Source: Geodermatophilaceae bacterium URHB0062 (GTDB lineage: Bacteria; Actinomycetota; Actinomycetes; Mycobacteriales; Geodermatophilaceae). From it: 64,000 bases of DNA. Below, piece after piece: positions 24,600-33,841 of the stretch (its first letter is position 1; each line of letters begins with the position of its first letter). A model generated the notes under the pieces. The model was not told the origin of the DNA, ran no database searches, and saw nothing but the letters and a program-made list of their open reading frames with translations. The stretch spans positions 405,373 through 469,372 of the forward strand of contig KK211087.1 of assembly GCA_000620185.1 (NCBI GenBank), read 5' to 3'. The position numbers and the translations under genes are program-made.

Positions 24600-24801
24600 C
24601 CTCCGGCTCCGACGCTCCTCCCGCTGACTGCGCATGGGCTCGCCCCCGCGCGCGAGGTGGGTGAGCACGTGGCCACGCATCCAGCCGGGCAGCGGGGAGG
24701 GCAGCCGGAGGTCGTCGTCCCCGAAGCCCCCGCGCCGTGGCGACCAGGCGTTCGGTGGCCGCGTCGATCAGCACCAGCATGCGATCGGGCTCGGAGCTCA
24801 C
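24600..24801 (-). pseudogene. frameshifted remnant of a maleylpyruvate isomerase-family gene (N-terminal part)
   Basis: From GTG 24801 the minus strand reads SSEPDRMLVLIDAATERL and on to ATARGL, the N-terminal helix of the mycothiol-dependent maleylpyruvate isomerase (MDMPI/DinB-like) family. Then, at about 24720-24726, one extra base shifts the frame. The next frame continues with DDDLRLPSPLPGWMRGHVLT and HLARGGEP, exactly the next conserved block with its metal-binding His residues. Homology stops after about 65 residues, against 200 or more in intact members. It is therefore a decayed 5' fragment. A CGTCAC palindrome lies 62 bases upstream. Confidence 0.75.
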
Positions 24802-24862
24802 CGACGCACCGTAGCGCCGTCCCCTCCACCGGATCCCGTACCGGGCGCCGACCATCCCGGGT

Positions 24863-24879
24863 TTCGTCACTGTGACGAA
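24863..24879. promoter_or_regulatory. 17-base palindrome, copy 3 of CGTCAC-N-GTGACG
   Basis: TTCGTCAC-T-GTGACGAA, perfect, beginning 62 bases upstream of the start of the maleylpyruvate isomerase remnant on the minus strand. This is the same offset as copy 1 has to the lipoprotein gene. Confidence 0.6.
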
Positions 24880-24914
24880 GGGGGGACCCGACCACGTCCA
24901 CCACCGCGTACCGA

Positions 24915-25868
24915 TCAGTCGGCGCGCTTCGGCCGGACCCGGGGATCGAGTGCCGCGGCGACGACGTCGGCGATCGCGTTGGCGACGATGACCGCCACCA
25001 TGACCACGGTCACGAGCCCGACGAGCAGCGCCCGGTCGCGATTGCGGATCGAGGCGAACAGCGCCCCGCCGAGACCCGGCATGCGGAAGATGCCCTCCAC
25101 GACCAGCAGGCCGACGAACAGGGTCCCGACGTTCGCGGCGACGAAGGTGATCACCGGGTTGAGCGCCGGACGCAGCGCGTGCACGCCCACGACCCGCCAC
25201 GACGAGAGACCGCGACCCCGCGCCGCCTTCACGAACGGGGCGTGCAGGGTCTCCCGCAGCTCGGACCGCGTGAGCAGCGCGACGTAGCCCGTCGACAGCG
25301 CCGCCAGGGCGAGGATCGGCAGGACGTAGGTGTGCGGCTCGCCGCTCCCGCCGGCCAGGGGGAACCAGCCGAGGCGGTAGGCGAACACGGCCCGCAGCCC
25401 GTAGGCGGCCACGACGACCGGCGTCGCGACCAGCAGCATGGAGACCGCGTACACGCCGATGCCGAGGTGTCGGCCGCCGGCGGCGAGGGCCCCGGCCACG
25501 ACGCCGATCAGCGTCTGCACCAGCAGGGCGCCGACCAGGATGACCGCGCTGACCGGGACCGAGGCGGAGACGACGTCGGCGACGACCGGCCCGGAGTCCG
25601 CCCGGCCGAACGGGTTCACCGGAAACCCCCGGCCCCAGTCCCCGGTGACGAAGTCGCGCATGTAGAGCGCGTACTGCTTCGGCAGGGGCTGGTCGAGGTG
25701 GAAGTGACGCCGGATCGCCTGGTAGATCTCCGGGGGCGGCGGGCGGAACCCGAACAGCGCCCGCACCGGGTCCCCCGGCAGCTGGGTCACCGCGACGAAG
25801 ACCAATGTGACCGCCGCCCACAGGCTGAGGACCATCTGCACCACCCGGCGGGTGACGAAGGCGGTCAT
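24915..25868 (-). CDS. ABC transporter permease, DppB/OppB type
   Basis: 317 residues with six membrane segments. It starts with the standard FVTRRVVQMVLSLWAAVTLVFVAVTQLPGDP region and has the EAA-loop sequence FVKAARGRGLSSWRVVGVHALRPA that contacts the ATPase. It belongs to dipeptide/oligopeptide/nickel-type importers. ATG 25868 has AGGA eight bases upstream; ATG 25877 is an alternative. Its partner permease is divergent, 69 bases away, rather than downstream, and no binding protein or ATPase gene is next to either. Confidence 0.92.
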   Translation of the reverse strand: MTAFVTRRVVQMVLSLWAAVTLVFVAVTQLPGDPVRALFGFRPPPPEIYQAIRRHFHLDQPLPKQYALYMRDFVTGDWGRGFPVNPFGRADSGPVVADVVSASVPVSAVILVGALLVQTLIGVVAGALAAGGRHLGIGVYAVSMLLVATPVVVAAYGLRAVFAYRLGWFPLAGGSGEPHTYVLPILALAALSTGYVALLTRSELRETLHAPFVKAARGRGLSSWRVVGVHALRPALNPVITFVAANVGTLFVGLLVVEGIFRMPGLGGALFASIRNRDRALLVGLVTVVMVAVIVANAIADVVAAALDPRVRPKRAD

Positions 25869-25937
25869 GGGCGTCATCCTGGCAGGGCGCCCGGTGGGTC
25901 CGTCGACGCGACGCCGATCATCGGTCAGACTCCCCCG

Positions 25938-26798
25938 GTGCAGGTCAGGTCCTCCGCCGTCGTCGACACGCCACCGCGTGGACGTCGGCGTCTTACCAAC
26001 GGCCACCTGCTGACCGCCGCCGTCCTGCTCGGGCTGCTCGGTCTCATGGCGGTGGCCCCCGGGCTGTTCACCGACTCCGACCCGCGCGACTGCGACCTCT
26101 CCCGGTCCCTCGTGCCACCCAGCTGGGGAGCGCACCCGTTCGGGTACGACCTGCTCGGCTGCGACTACGCCGCTCAGACGATCTACGGCACGCGGACGTC
26201 GATGATCCTCGCGGTCGTCGTCGTCCTCGGCGCCGGCGCGGTGGCGCTGGTGCTCGGCACCGTGGCCGGATACGCCGGTGGGGCGCTGGACGCCGTCATC
26301 TCCCGGATCACCGACGTGTGGTCGGGGATCCCGCTCATCCTCGGGGGCATCGTGCTGCTCAGCGGCAGTCTCGACCGCGGCCTGAAGCAGGTGATCGTCG
26401 TCCTCGTGGCGTTCACCTGGCCGCCCATGGTCCGGGTGATGCGGGTGAGCACGCAGCAGGTCAAGGAGCTGGACTACGTGACCTCGGCACGTGCGCTCGG
26501 GGCCGGGCCGCTGCGGCTGCTGCGCCGCCACATCGTGCCCAATGCACTGCGGCCGCTGGTGGTCTTCGCCAGCGCCTATGCCGGCGTGCTCATCTCCGCC
26601 GAGGCGATCCTGACCTTCGCCGGGGTCGGCCTCCAGCGGCCAACGCAGTCGTGGGGCATCTTGCTGTACCAGGCGCAGGACCGGCTGATCCAGGCGCCGC
26701 ACCTGCTGATCTTCCCCGGCGTCTTCCTCGTCGCCGCCGTCCTCGGGTTCGTCCTGCTCGGCGAGGGCCTGCAGCGGCACTCGTCGCACCGCGACTGA
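25938..26798 (+). CDS. ABC transporter permease, DppC/OppC type
   Basis: 286 residues. The N-terminal DppC features are present: a first helix near residues 23-42, then HPFGYDLLGCDYAAQTIYGTRTS, the conserved segment of the OppC_N family. The EAA loop reads YVTSARALGAGPLRLLRRHIVPNAL. It should form a heterodimer with the divergent DppB-type permease. GTG 25938 is the first start that includes the family N-terminus. The 20-base gap to the VOC gene allows a common transcript. Confidence 0.92.
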   Translation: MQVRSSAVVDTPPRGRRRLTNGHLLTAAVLLGLLGLMAVAPGLFTDSDPRDCDLSRSLVPPSWGAHPFGYDLLGCDYAAQTIYGTRTSMILAVVVVLGAGAVALVLGTVAGYAGGALDAVISRITDVWSGIPLILGGIVLLSGSLDRGLKQVIVVLVAFTWPPMVRVMRVSTQQVKELDYVTSARALGAGPLRLLRRHIVPNALRPLVVFASAYAGVLISAEAILTFAGVGLQRPTQSWGILLYQAQDRLIQAPHLLIFPGVFLVAAVLGFVLLGEGLQRHSSHRD

Positions 26799-26820
26799 CC
26801 CTCCTACCGCTGGAGGACCG

Positions 26821-27180
26821 ATGACCACCGTCCGGCCCATCATCGTCACCGCCGACCTCGACCGGCTGCTCACCTTCTACACGGAGCTGCTCGGCGCCGA
26901 GGAGGTCCAGCGCTTCCCCGAGGACGGTCCCGTCTTCTACGTCGGCCTCACGCTGGGCGACTCCGAGCTGGGCCTGTCCACGGACGCATCCGTGGTCGCG
27001 GGCCCACCCGGGCGCATGCTGCTGAGCATCGAGGTCGCCGACGTCGATGCGCTCCTGCCCACGGTGGCGGGCCTCGGCGGCGAGTCCACGAGCGGGGCCA
27101 ACGACATGCCCTGGGGACAGCGCGTGGCCCACATCAAGGACCCCGACGGCAACGTGCTCAACCTGACCCAGCAGCTCTGA
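26821..27180 (+). CDS. VOC (glyoxalase/bleomycin resistance) family protein
   Basis: 119 residues, a single pair of beta-alpha-beta-beta-beta modules. It begins VRPIIVTADLDRLLTFYTELLGAEE and ends KDPDGNVLNLTQQ, both typical of VOC proteins; the final Glu metal ligand position reads Asn-Leu here, so metal binding may be altered. Members act as lyases, dioxygenases or drug-binding proteins. A GGAGG ribosome site is 6 bases before the ATG. Specific function is unknown. Confidence 0.88.
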   Translation: MTTVRPIIVTADLDRLLTFYTELLGAEEVQRFPEDGPVFYVGLTLGDSELGLSTDASVVAGPPGRMLLSIEVADVDALLPTVAGLGGESTSGANDMPWGQRVAHIKDPDGNVLNLTQQL

Positions 27181-27242
27181 GCCGCGTGTCCGGCCGCCGG
27201 CCCGGGTACTGAGGCCGAAGCCCCGCCGACCCGGAGGACCGG

Positions 27243-27434
27243 ATGACCGAGCAGCGACCCGACACCGACGACCGCGCGGAACCCGGCGGCACTCCGTCGT
27301 CCGGACAGCGTGACCTGATCGACCGACCCGCCCAGCCGGGCACGGATTCGGACCGGCCGGCTGCCGTCCCCGGCGCCTACGACGCGGACGACGCCGAGAA
27401 AGAACGCGGCAAGGCCGTCAAGCCCGGCAACTGA
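27243..27434 (+). CDS. small acidic disordered protein
   Basis: 63 residues, rich in Asp, Pro, Arg and Gly, with no hydrophobic segment. A GGAGGACCGG ribosome site directly precedes ATG 27243, the same layout as the VOC gene, which supports it being translated. No family is recognised. Disordered, charged small proteins of this type are common in desiccation-tolerant actinobacteria, but a protective role is only a guess. Confidence 0.65.
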   Translation: MTEQRPDTDDRAEPGGTPSSGQRDLIDRPAQPGTDSDRPAAVPGAYDADDAEKERGKAVKPGN

Positions 27435-27443
27435 GGACGGCGG

Positions 27444-28088
27444 TCAGCGTCCGTCGGCGGCGACGCGCAGGCCGAGACCCAGCAGCACGGTGCCGCTGAC
27501 GGCCTCGAGCCGGCGGCGGATCCGCGGACGGCGGAACCACGCCCCCGACCGCGCCACCCCGGCGGCCAGCCCGAGGTAGAGGACCGTCTCGACGGTGATC
27601 TGCAGCAGCCCGAGCAGGGCCGTGGTCGCGAACACGGGCCCGTCGGCGGGCACGAACTGCGGATAGAACGCGATCATGAAGACCGCCGCCTTCGGGTTCG
27701 CCAGCTGGACCAGCAGGCCCTCGACGAACGACGTGGCCCAGCGGGGGCCGCCCGGTCCCGCCGGCTCCTCCCCCGCCGTCGGGCCGTGGCCGGGATCGCG
27801 CCACGCCGTCCGCAGCGCGCGGATGCCCAGGAACAGCAGGACGGCGGCACCGACCACCCGCAGCACCAGGTAGGCCACCTCCGAGGCCGCGACGAGGGCG
27901 GCGAACCCGGCACCCGCGAACAGCGCCCACAGGTACAGCCCGGCCTCCAGTCCCAGCACGGTCGGCACCGCGCTCCGCAGTCCCCGGAGCGCGGCCCGCC
28001 GGAAGATCAGCGCCATCGCCGGCCCGGGCGAGGCGCTGATCAGCAGCACGGCCAGCAGGAACGCCGGCAGCGAGACGAGCAGGTCCAC
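27444..28088 (-). CDS. LysE/RhtB family amino-acid exporter
   Basis: 214 residues with five to six membrane helices. The signature ISASPGPAMALIFRRAALRG is the LysE/RhtB start, and the central ATSFVEGLLVQLANPKAAVFMIAF segment matches the family. These proteins export lysine, homoserine, threonine or related solutes. I chose GTG 28088 (DLLVSLPAFLLAV) so that the membrane segment is at the N-terminus; GTG 28118 would add ten residues and neither has an ideally placed ribosome site. The lysine pathway is 12 kb away, so a functional link is uncertain. Confidence 0.88.
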   Translation of the reverse strand: MDLLVSLPAFLLAVLLISASPGPAMALIFRRAALRGLRSAVPTVLGLEAGLYLWALFAGAGFAALVAASEVAYLVLRVVGAAVLLFLGIRALRTAWRDPGHGPTAGEEPAGPGGPRWATSFVEGLLVQLANPKAAVFMIAFYPQFVPADGPVFATTALLGLLQITVETVLYLGLAAGVARSGAWFRRPRIRRRLEAVSGTVLLGLGLRVAADGR

Positions 28089-28231
28089 GCGGGCGATGCT
28101 CGCACTCCCCTCCCCCACCGTCGACCGACTTCCCGGAGATCGGACGCCGCCCGCGTGCCCTCCCAGGGATCGGCCAGGTCCGTGCGGTTGACTGCCCGGC
28201 GGAGCCGCACGCCGACCGGAGGGAGCCGACC

Positions 28232-28936
28232 GTGGAACTCCTCGGCCGGTTCTGGACGCGCGTCACGGCGACCGTTCCGCAGCTCGACGACACGATGCTC
28301 GTCGCCACGGCCGCGGCGGCCGCCCTGCTGGTCCTCTCCCCCGTCCTCTGGCGGACCACCCGGCACGCGGTGACCATCGCCCACGAGGGTGCCCACGGGC
28401 TCGTCGCGCTGGCGGCCGGCCGGCGACTGTCGGGCATCCGCCTGCACTCGGACACCTCCGGGCTGACCCTCTCCGCCGGCCGCCCCACGGGCCTGGGCAT
28501 GGTGCTCACCTGCGCCGCCGGCTACACCGGGCCGGCCCTCTTCGGGCTCGGCGCCGCCGCCCTCCTGGGCGCCGGGCACGCCGTCGGCCTGCTCTGGGCG
28601 CTGCTCGGCCTGCTCGCGCTCCTGCTCGTGCAGATCCGCAACTGGTACGGGCTCTGGTCGGTGCTCGCCACCGGGGGCGTGGTCTTCGCCGCCACCTGGT
28701 GGCTGCCGCCGAACGGCCAGGCTGCCTTCGCCGCGCTGGCCACCTGGTTCATGCTGCTGGCCGCGCCCCGCACGGTGGTCGAGCTGCAGACCTCGCGCCG
28801 CCGCCGGGGCGCACGCGACTCCGACGCCGATCAGCTGGCCCGGCTCACCCGGCTGCCGGGCCTGCTCTGGGTCGGCGTCTTCCTCGTGGTCGACGTCGGC
28901 GCGCTGCTCCTCGGCGCCCGCTGGCTGCTCACCTGA
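28232..28936 (+). CDS. M50-like membrane metallopeptidase (peptidase M50B type)
   Basis: 234 residues and about six membrane helices. The zinc motif HEGAH (in VTIAHEGAHGLVALAAG) is inside a hydrophobic stretch, as in site-2 type M50 proteases, and is followed by GGGI-like GRRLSGIRLHSDTSG. Family members cleave membrane-embedded substrates, often anti-sigma factors; many actinobacterial M50B proteins are uncharacterised. It starts at GTG 28232 with GGAGGGAG upstream. It is monocistronic. Confidence 0.83.
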   Translation: MELLGRFWTRVTATVPQLDDTMLVATAAAAALLVLSPVLWRTTRHAVTIAHEGAHGLVALAAGRRLSGIRLHSDTSGLTLSAGRPTGLGMVLTCAAGYTGPALFGLGAAALLGAGHAVGLLWALLGLLALLLVQIRNWYGLWSVLATGGVVFAATWWLPPNGQAAFAALATWFMLLAAPRTVVELQTSRRRRGARDSDADQLARLTRLPGLLWVGVFLVVDVGALLLGARWLLT

Positions 28937-29053
28937 GCCGGGCGAGGCCTCGGTCTCGCGTCCACCCCATCGTTCACTGCCGCCGTGCGGTGGACATGTC
29001 CGCGCCACAGCGCGGAACTCTGCGCAACGACGCGGACCTCGACGTCGGCGCCC

Positions 29054-31465
29054 TCACCCGAGCCGCTCGGAGTCCTGCGCCGACGGGCGACGAACCGGCT
29101 GTGTGCCCGGGCGGACGCGTCGCCGTGGCTCGCAGCCGATCGGCTGGTGCACCGGCTCCACCTTCGGGGCGGGCGGGATGTCGAGCACCAGGTCCTTGTG
29201 GTCCACGGTCACCTGCCGGCCGTGGTGGCGGATGTCGAGCGGGTCGCCGTCCTCCAGCCGGTAGGTCGCCGACTCGTGCGTGACGGTCACCGTGAGCTTG
29301 CGGCCGCGGTAGACCACCCGGAAGCGCAGGCGCGTGATCCGCTCCGGCAGCCGCGGCCCGAAGGTGAGCTCGCCGTTGTGGTCGCGCAGGCCGCCGAACC
29401 CCGCCACCGCGACCGTCCAGCCGCCGGCCAGCGAGGCGATGTGCAGCCCGTGGCCGGAGTTGTGGTGCAGGTTCTGCAGATCGGTGAGCGCGGCCTCGGC
29501 CCAGTAGTCGTAGGCCAGCTGGAGGTGACCGGTCTCGGCGGCCACCACCGCCTGCTGGCTGGCCGACAGCGACGAGTCCCGCGTCGTCCGTGCCTCGTAG
29601 TAGGCGAAGTCGGCGATCTTCTCCTCGAGGGTGAACGCGTCGCCGCGCAGGTGCAGCGCCATGACGAGGTCGGCCTGCTTGACCACCTGCTTGCGGTAGA
29701 TCTCGAAGTACGGGTAGTGCAGCAGCAGGGGGTACTTGTCCTGCGGCGTGTCCGCGAAGTCCCACTCCTCGTGGTGGGTGAAGGCGTCGGACTGCATGTG
29801 CACCCCGCGCTGGGTGTCGTAGGGCACCGCCATGAGGGCGGCCGCCCGCAGCCAGGTCTCGACCTCCTCCTCACCCACCTGCAGCCGCCCCGCGACGTCG
29901 GGCTGCCGCTTGACCGCCTCGGCCGCCTCCCGCATGTTCCGCTGCGCCATGAGGTTCGTGTAGACGTTGTTGTCCACGACGGCCGTGTACTCGTCGGGGC
30001 CGGTCACCCCGTCGATCCGGAACCCGTGCTCGGTGTCGAAGTGGCCGAGCGACGCCCACAACCGCGCCGTCTCGATCAGCAGTTCCGCGCCGAAGTCGCG
30101 GTCGAAGTCGTCGTCCAAGGTGGCGTTGAAGTACCGGACGACGGCGTCGGCGATGTCGGCGTTGATGTGGAAGGCCGCCGTCCCAGCCGGCCAGTACCCC
30201 GATGTCTCCTCGCCGCGGATCGTCCGCCACGGGAAGGCGGCACCGCGGCGACCGAGGACGCGGGCCCGCTCGCGGGCCATCTCCAGGGTGGAGTGCCGCC
30301 AGCGCAGGGCGTCCCGGACGGCGTCGGGCGCGGTGTAGGTCAGCACCGGCAGGACGTAGGTCTCGGTGTCCCAGAAGGTGTGCCCGTCGTAGCCGGGGCC
30401 GGTGAGCCCCTTGGCCGGGATGGGCTGGCGCTCGGCGCGCAGACCGGACTGGAGGACGTGGAACATCCCGACGCGGACGGCCTGCTGCAGCTCGTCGTCG
30501 CCCTCGATCTCGACGTCGGCCTCGTCCCAGTGCTGGTCGAGCAGCTCCCGCTGCTCGCGGAGCAGCCGGTCGAAGCCGGCCAGCTTGGCCGTGGCCAGCG
30601 CCCCCTCGACCTGGTCCCGGACGGCGGCGTCGGACCGTCGGGAGGACCACCCGTAGGCCAGGAACTTGACCAGCTTCAGCGAGCCGCCCGGCGGGATGCG
30701 CGCGGCCAGGGTGTAGCGCGCCAGGTCGCCGCTGGCCTCGATGTCCTCGGTGCAGGTGTCGGGGATCTCGATGATGTGGTCCATGCCGGCGGCCATGCGC
30801 AGCCGGCTGCGCCTGGTGCGGTGCACGAGCACCGCGCGGCGGCCCCGCGCCACCGCGATCTCCGACTGCAGCGGCTTGCCCAGGGCTGCGGCCGCCCGGG
30901 GGTCGTCCTCGCTGGCGGCCGCGCCGGACTCGTTGGCGAGGAGGTCGGACTGCAGGGCCACGTACAGGTCACCCTCGTCGTCGGTGACCTCGACCTTGTA
31001 CTCGATCGCGGCGATCGAGCGCCGGGCCAGCGACACGAGCCGGGTGCTGGTCACCCGCACCGTGCGCCCGCCGGGCGAGCGCCACTCGGTGGAGCGGCGC
31101 AGCACCCCGGCCCGCAGGTCCAGCGTGCGGTGGTGGTCGAGGATCTGGCCGTAGTCCAGATCGAGCGGTGAGTCCTTGACCAGCAGCCGGATCAGCTTGC
31201 CGTCGGTGACGTTCACCATCGTCTGGCCCTGCTCCGGGAAGCCGTACCCGGCCTCGGCGTAGGGCAGCGGCCGCTCCTCGAAGAAGCCGTTGAGGTAGGT
31301 ACCCGGGACGACGACCGGCTCGCCCTCCTCGAAGGAGCCCCGCATGCCGATGTGCCCGTTGGTGAGCGCGAACACCGACTCGTGCACCGCGAGCGATGCG
31401 TGGTCGAGGCCGACCTCGGTCAGCGACCACGGCTCGACCGGGAAGGTCGCACGCCCCTCGGTCAC
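29054..31465 (-). CDS. glycoside hydrolase family 65 phosphorylase (maltose/trehalose/kojibiose type)
   Basis: 803 residues with the three GH65 parts: an N-terminal beta-sandwich, an (alpha/alpha)6 barrel and a small C-terminal sheet. The general acid Glu492 is in [19 protein letters not shown], and the sugar-binding [12 protein letters not shown] is present. Such enzymes phosphorolyse an alpha-glucoside to beta-glucose-1-phosphate. The HAD gene just upstream (GTGA overlap) encodes the beta-phosphoglucomutase that uses this product; from memory the same pair is Rv3400-Rv3401 in M. tuberculosis. The exact disaccharide cannot be told. The last 40 residues are Arg/Pro-rich and not part of the domain. 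Confidence 0.92.
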   Translation of the reverse strand: MTEGRATFPVEPWSLTEVGLDHASLAVHESVFALTNGHIGMRGSFEEGEPVVVPGTYLNGFFEERPLPYAEAGYGFPEQGQTMVNVTDGKLIRLLVKDSPLDLDYGQILDHHRTLDLRAGVLRRSTEWRSPGGRTVRVTSTRLVSLARRSIAAIEYKVEVTDDEGDLYVALQSDLLANESGAAASEDDPRAAAALGKPLQSEIAVARGRRAVLVHRTRRSRLRMAAGMDHIIEIPDTCTEDIEASGDLARYTLAARIPPGGSLKLVKFLAYGWSSRRSDAAVRDQVEGALATAKLAGFDRLLREQRELLDQHWDEADVEIEGDDELQQAVRVGMFHVLQSGLRAERQPIPAKGLTGPGYDGHTFWDTETYVLPVLTYTAPDAVRDALRWRHSTLEMARERARVLGRRGAAFPWRTIRGEETSGYWPAGTAAFHINADIADAVVRYFNATLDDDFDRDFGAELLIETARLWASLGHFDTEHGFRIDGVTGPDEYTAVVDNNVYTNLMAQRNMREAAEAVKRQPDVAGRLQVGEEEVETWLRAAALMAVPYDTQRGVHMQSDAFTHHEEWDFADTPQDKYPLLLHYPYFEIYRKQVVKQADLVMALHLRGDAFTLEEKIADFAYYEARTTRDSSLSASQQAVVAAETGHLQLAYDYWAEAALTDLQNLHHNSGHGLHIASLAGGWTVAVAGFGGLRDHNGELTFGPRLPERITRLRFRVVYRGRKLTVTVTHESATYRLEDGDPLDIRHHGRQVTVDHKDLVLDIPPAPKVEPVHQPIGCEPRRRVRPGTQPVRRPSAQDSERLG

Positions 31466-32208
31466 GGCGCACTCCCCAGCAGCTCCGAGAGGTCCTGGAC
31501 GACGACGTCCGCGCCGGCCGACTTCAGCGCGTCGGCCTGTCCGACGCGGTCCACGCCGACGACGTAGCCGAACCTGCCGGCCCGCCCGGCCTGGACGCCG
31601 GAGATCGCGTCCTCGTAGACGACCGCCTGTGCGGGGTCGACCCCGAGGGCCTTGGCTCCGGCGAGGAAGGTGTCGGGCTCCGGCTTGCCGCGCAGCCCGT
31701 CGCGGGCGGCCACCACTCCGTCGACGCGCTCGTCGATGAGGTCGGCGAACCCGCCGGCCGCGATGACCTTCGCTCCGTTCGCCGACGCCGTCACCACCGC
31801 GGTGGCCAGCCCCGCCTCCTTCACGGCACGGAGGTAGTCGACCGAGCCGGGATAGACCTCCACCCCGTGCTCGTCGAGCTCGCGCAGCACCATGTCGTTC
31901 TTGCGGGTCGCGATGGCCCAGACGGTGGCCGCGTCCGGCGGGTCGTCCGGGCTGCCCTCGGGCAGCGTGATGCCGCGGCTCTCCAGGAAGCCGCGCACCC
32001 CGTCGGCCCGGTGCTTGCCGTCGACGTAGCGGTTGTAGTCGAGCTGGCTGAACTCCGCCTGCCCCGGCTCGTGGCGATGCAGGAACTCGTCGAACGTCCG
32101 CTTCCATGCTGCGAAGTGGACGGTGGCCGTCCGCGTCAGAACGCCGTCCAGATCGAAGAGGCAGACACGGATGGTGTCCGGAAGGCCGATGGACCTGCGT
32201 GCAGTCAC
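31462..32208 (-). CDS. pgmB: HAD-family beta-phosphoglucomutase
   Basis: 248 residues. HAD motif I is [11 protein letters not shown] with both catalytic Asp residues, the helical cap follows ([14 protein letters not shown]), motif II/III reads VVTASANG and [12 protein letters not shown], and motif IV is [13 protein letters not shown]. This order and the cap type match beta-phosphoglucomutase. It converts beta-glucose-1-phosphate from the GH65 enzyme to glucose-6-phosphate. It is the first gene of the two-gene operon. Confidence 0.92.
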   Translation of the reverse strand: MTARRSIGLPDTIRVCLFDLDGVLTRTATVHFAAWKRTFDEFLHRHEPGQAEFSQLDYNRYVDGKHRADGVRGFLESRGITLPEGSPDDPPDAATVWAIATRKNDMVLRELDEHGVEVYPGSVDYLRAVKEAGLATAVVTASANGAKVIAAGGFADLIDERVDGVVAARDGLRGKPEPDTFLAGAKALGVDPAQAVVYEDAISGVQAGRAGRFGYVVGVDRVGQADALKSAGADVVVQDLSELLGSAP

Positions 32209-32364
32209 GGGAGGACGCTACCGGGGGAAGGGCCGTCCCACGTGTCGGCGCCGCTGCGGCCGTGTGTCGGCTTCCGGGGAAAGGACGCTGGTCGACGAGC
32301 GATTCGGCGGGCGGCGTGCCTAGGGTCCGGTCGGAACGATCATCCCGAGCCCGAGGAGACATCC

Positions 32365-32910
32365 ATGGCCGACCGTCCGGTGCCGCCCAACCCCTACGAC
32401 TTCCTCCCCCAGGTGCCTGCTTTCACGGTCACCAGCAGCGACCTCACCGACGGCGCGGTGCTGCCGACGCCGCACGTGAGCGGGGTCATGGGCGCCGGCG
32501 GGGAGGACCGCTCGCCCCAGCTGTCGTGGTCGGGGTTCCCGGAGGGCACCCGCAGCTTCGCCGTCACCGTGTTCGACCCGGACGCGCCGACCGCCAGCGG
32601 CTTCTGGCACTGGGCGGTCGCGAACATCCCCGCGTCGGTCACCGAGCTGCCCAGCGGCGCCGGGGACAAGGACTCGCCGTCGCTGCCCGAGGGCGCTGTG
32701 CAGCTGCGCAACGACGGCGGGTTCGCCGGGTACGTGGGTGCCGCACCCCCGTCCGGCCACGGGCCCCACCGCTACTTCGTCGTGGTGCACGCGGTCGACA
32801 CCGAGCAGCTGGACGTGACGGCGGACGCCACACCGGCGGTGCTCGGCTTCAACCTGTTCTTCCACACGCTGGCGCGCGCCACGCTGGTCGCCACGTACGA
32901 GGAGAAGTAG
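32365..32910 (+). CDS. YbhB/YbcL-type phosphatidylethanolamine-binding protein (PEBP)
   Basis: 181 residues. The ligand-pocket signatures are visible: [25 protein letters not shown] and [13 protein letters not shown]. Bacterial PEBP proteins bind small anionic ligands; their role in actinobacteria is unclear. There is no signal peptide, so it is cytoplasmic. A GAGGAG ribosome site precedes ATG 32365. It stands alone, divergent from the phosphoglucomutase gene. Confidence 0.93.
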   Translation: MADRPVPPNPYDFLPQVPAFTVTSSDLTDGAVLPTPHVSGVMGAGGEDRSPQLSWSGFPEGTRSFAVTVFDPDAPTASGFWHWAVANIPASVTELPSGAGDKDSPSLPEGAVQLRNDGGFAGYVGAAPPSGHGPHRYFVVVHAVDTEQLDVTADATPAVLGFNLFFHTLARATLVATYEEK

Positions 32911-32930
32911 CGGACGGGCCCCGTCCCGGC

Positions 32931-33746
32931 CTACCCGGACGCCGGACGCCGGTCGGCGACGGCGGTCGTGGCGATGCGGGCGAACCCGATCCGCTCGTAG
33001 ACCCGCGCCACGTCGTCGTCACCGGCGGCCAGGAACACCATGTCCGCGGACTCGCGGGCGTGCGCGACGAGGGCGGAGGCGACGCCGGCGCCGAGACCCC
33101 GGGCGCGCAGCCGCGGCAGGGTGGCCACGCCGACCACCTCGCTGATCTCGGTGCCGTCGACGTCCAGGGGCTGGTGCGAGCCGACCGCCACCGGTACGCC
33201 GTGCTCGACGGCCACCATCATGACCGTGCGGCCGGCGGCGATCCGCTCGCGCAGGGCCGCGGTCCGGGCATCCGCCTCGGGCGAGGTGTCCAGTGGCGCC
33301 TCGCGCACCTCGGCCCGCCCCCCGGGATGGGCGAAGGCGATCGCGGCGACCCGCTGGTAGCGCGCCAGCTCCGGATCGTCGGCGCCCACGAGATAGAGGC
33401 GCACTCCCGCCGGCAGCAGCACCTCCACGGGGTCGACGACGACCAGCAGGGGCATCTCCTCCACCGTGAGGCCTGCGGCACGGGCCGCCGCGGTGGTCTC
33501 CGGCGCCCGCTCGGGGATCCACTCGAGCGCCGCGGGCAGGCCGGCGGCCTCCTGCAGGCCGACGGCGGCCCGCACGTCGGCTTCGGTCACCGGGCCGGCT
33601 CCGGGGCGCGGCCGCGCCGGGTACGGCCAGGCCGGTTCCCCGATCGGGACGTCGAGCGCGCCGACCTCCTCCACCCGCCCGTCCGCGAGCGGAGCGGCGG
33701 CGAAATAGCCCTCGATGCAGTCGAGGAGTCCCGGACGGGTCGACAC
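32931..33746 (-). CDS. GNAT family N-acetyltransferase
   Basis: 271 residues; two GNAT-like halves, of which the C-terminal one holds the acetyl-CoA loop (VATLPRLRARGLGAGVASALVAHA) and the typical closing VYERIGFARI. GTG 33746 was chosen because the upstream codons read as low-complexity. Members of this larger type are common in actinobacteria with unknown substrates. It is divergent from coaA with about 95 bases between the starts. Confidence 0.88.
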   Translation of the reverse strand: MSTRPGLLDCIEGYFAAAPLADGRVEEVGALDVPIGEPAWPYPARPRPGAGPVTEADVRAAVGLQEAAGLPAALEWIPERAPETTAAARAAGLTVEEMPLLVVVDPVEVLLPAGVRLYLVGADDPELARYQRVAAIAFAHPGGRAEVREAPLDTSPEADARTAALRERIAAGRTVMMVAVEHGVPVAVGSHQPLDVDGTEISEVVGVATLPRLRARGLGAGVASALVAHARESADMVFLAAGDDDVARVYERIGFARIATTAVADRRPASG

Positions 33747-33841
33747 ACGCCGAACCCTAGACGCGGCCGCGGCGGGTCTGCGCCACCCCGTGGGGTGACC
33801 CGACCGCACCGGCCGGCCCGGACGGGCGGCACGATGGTGCC

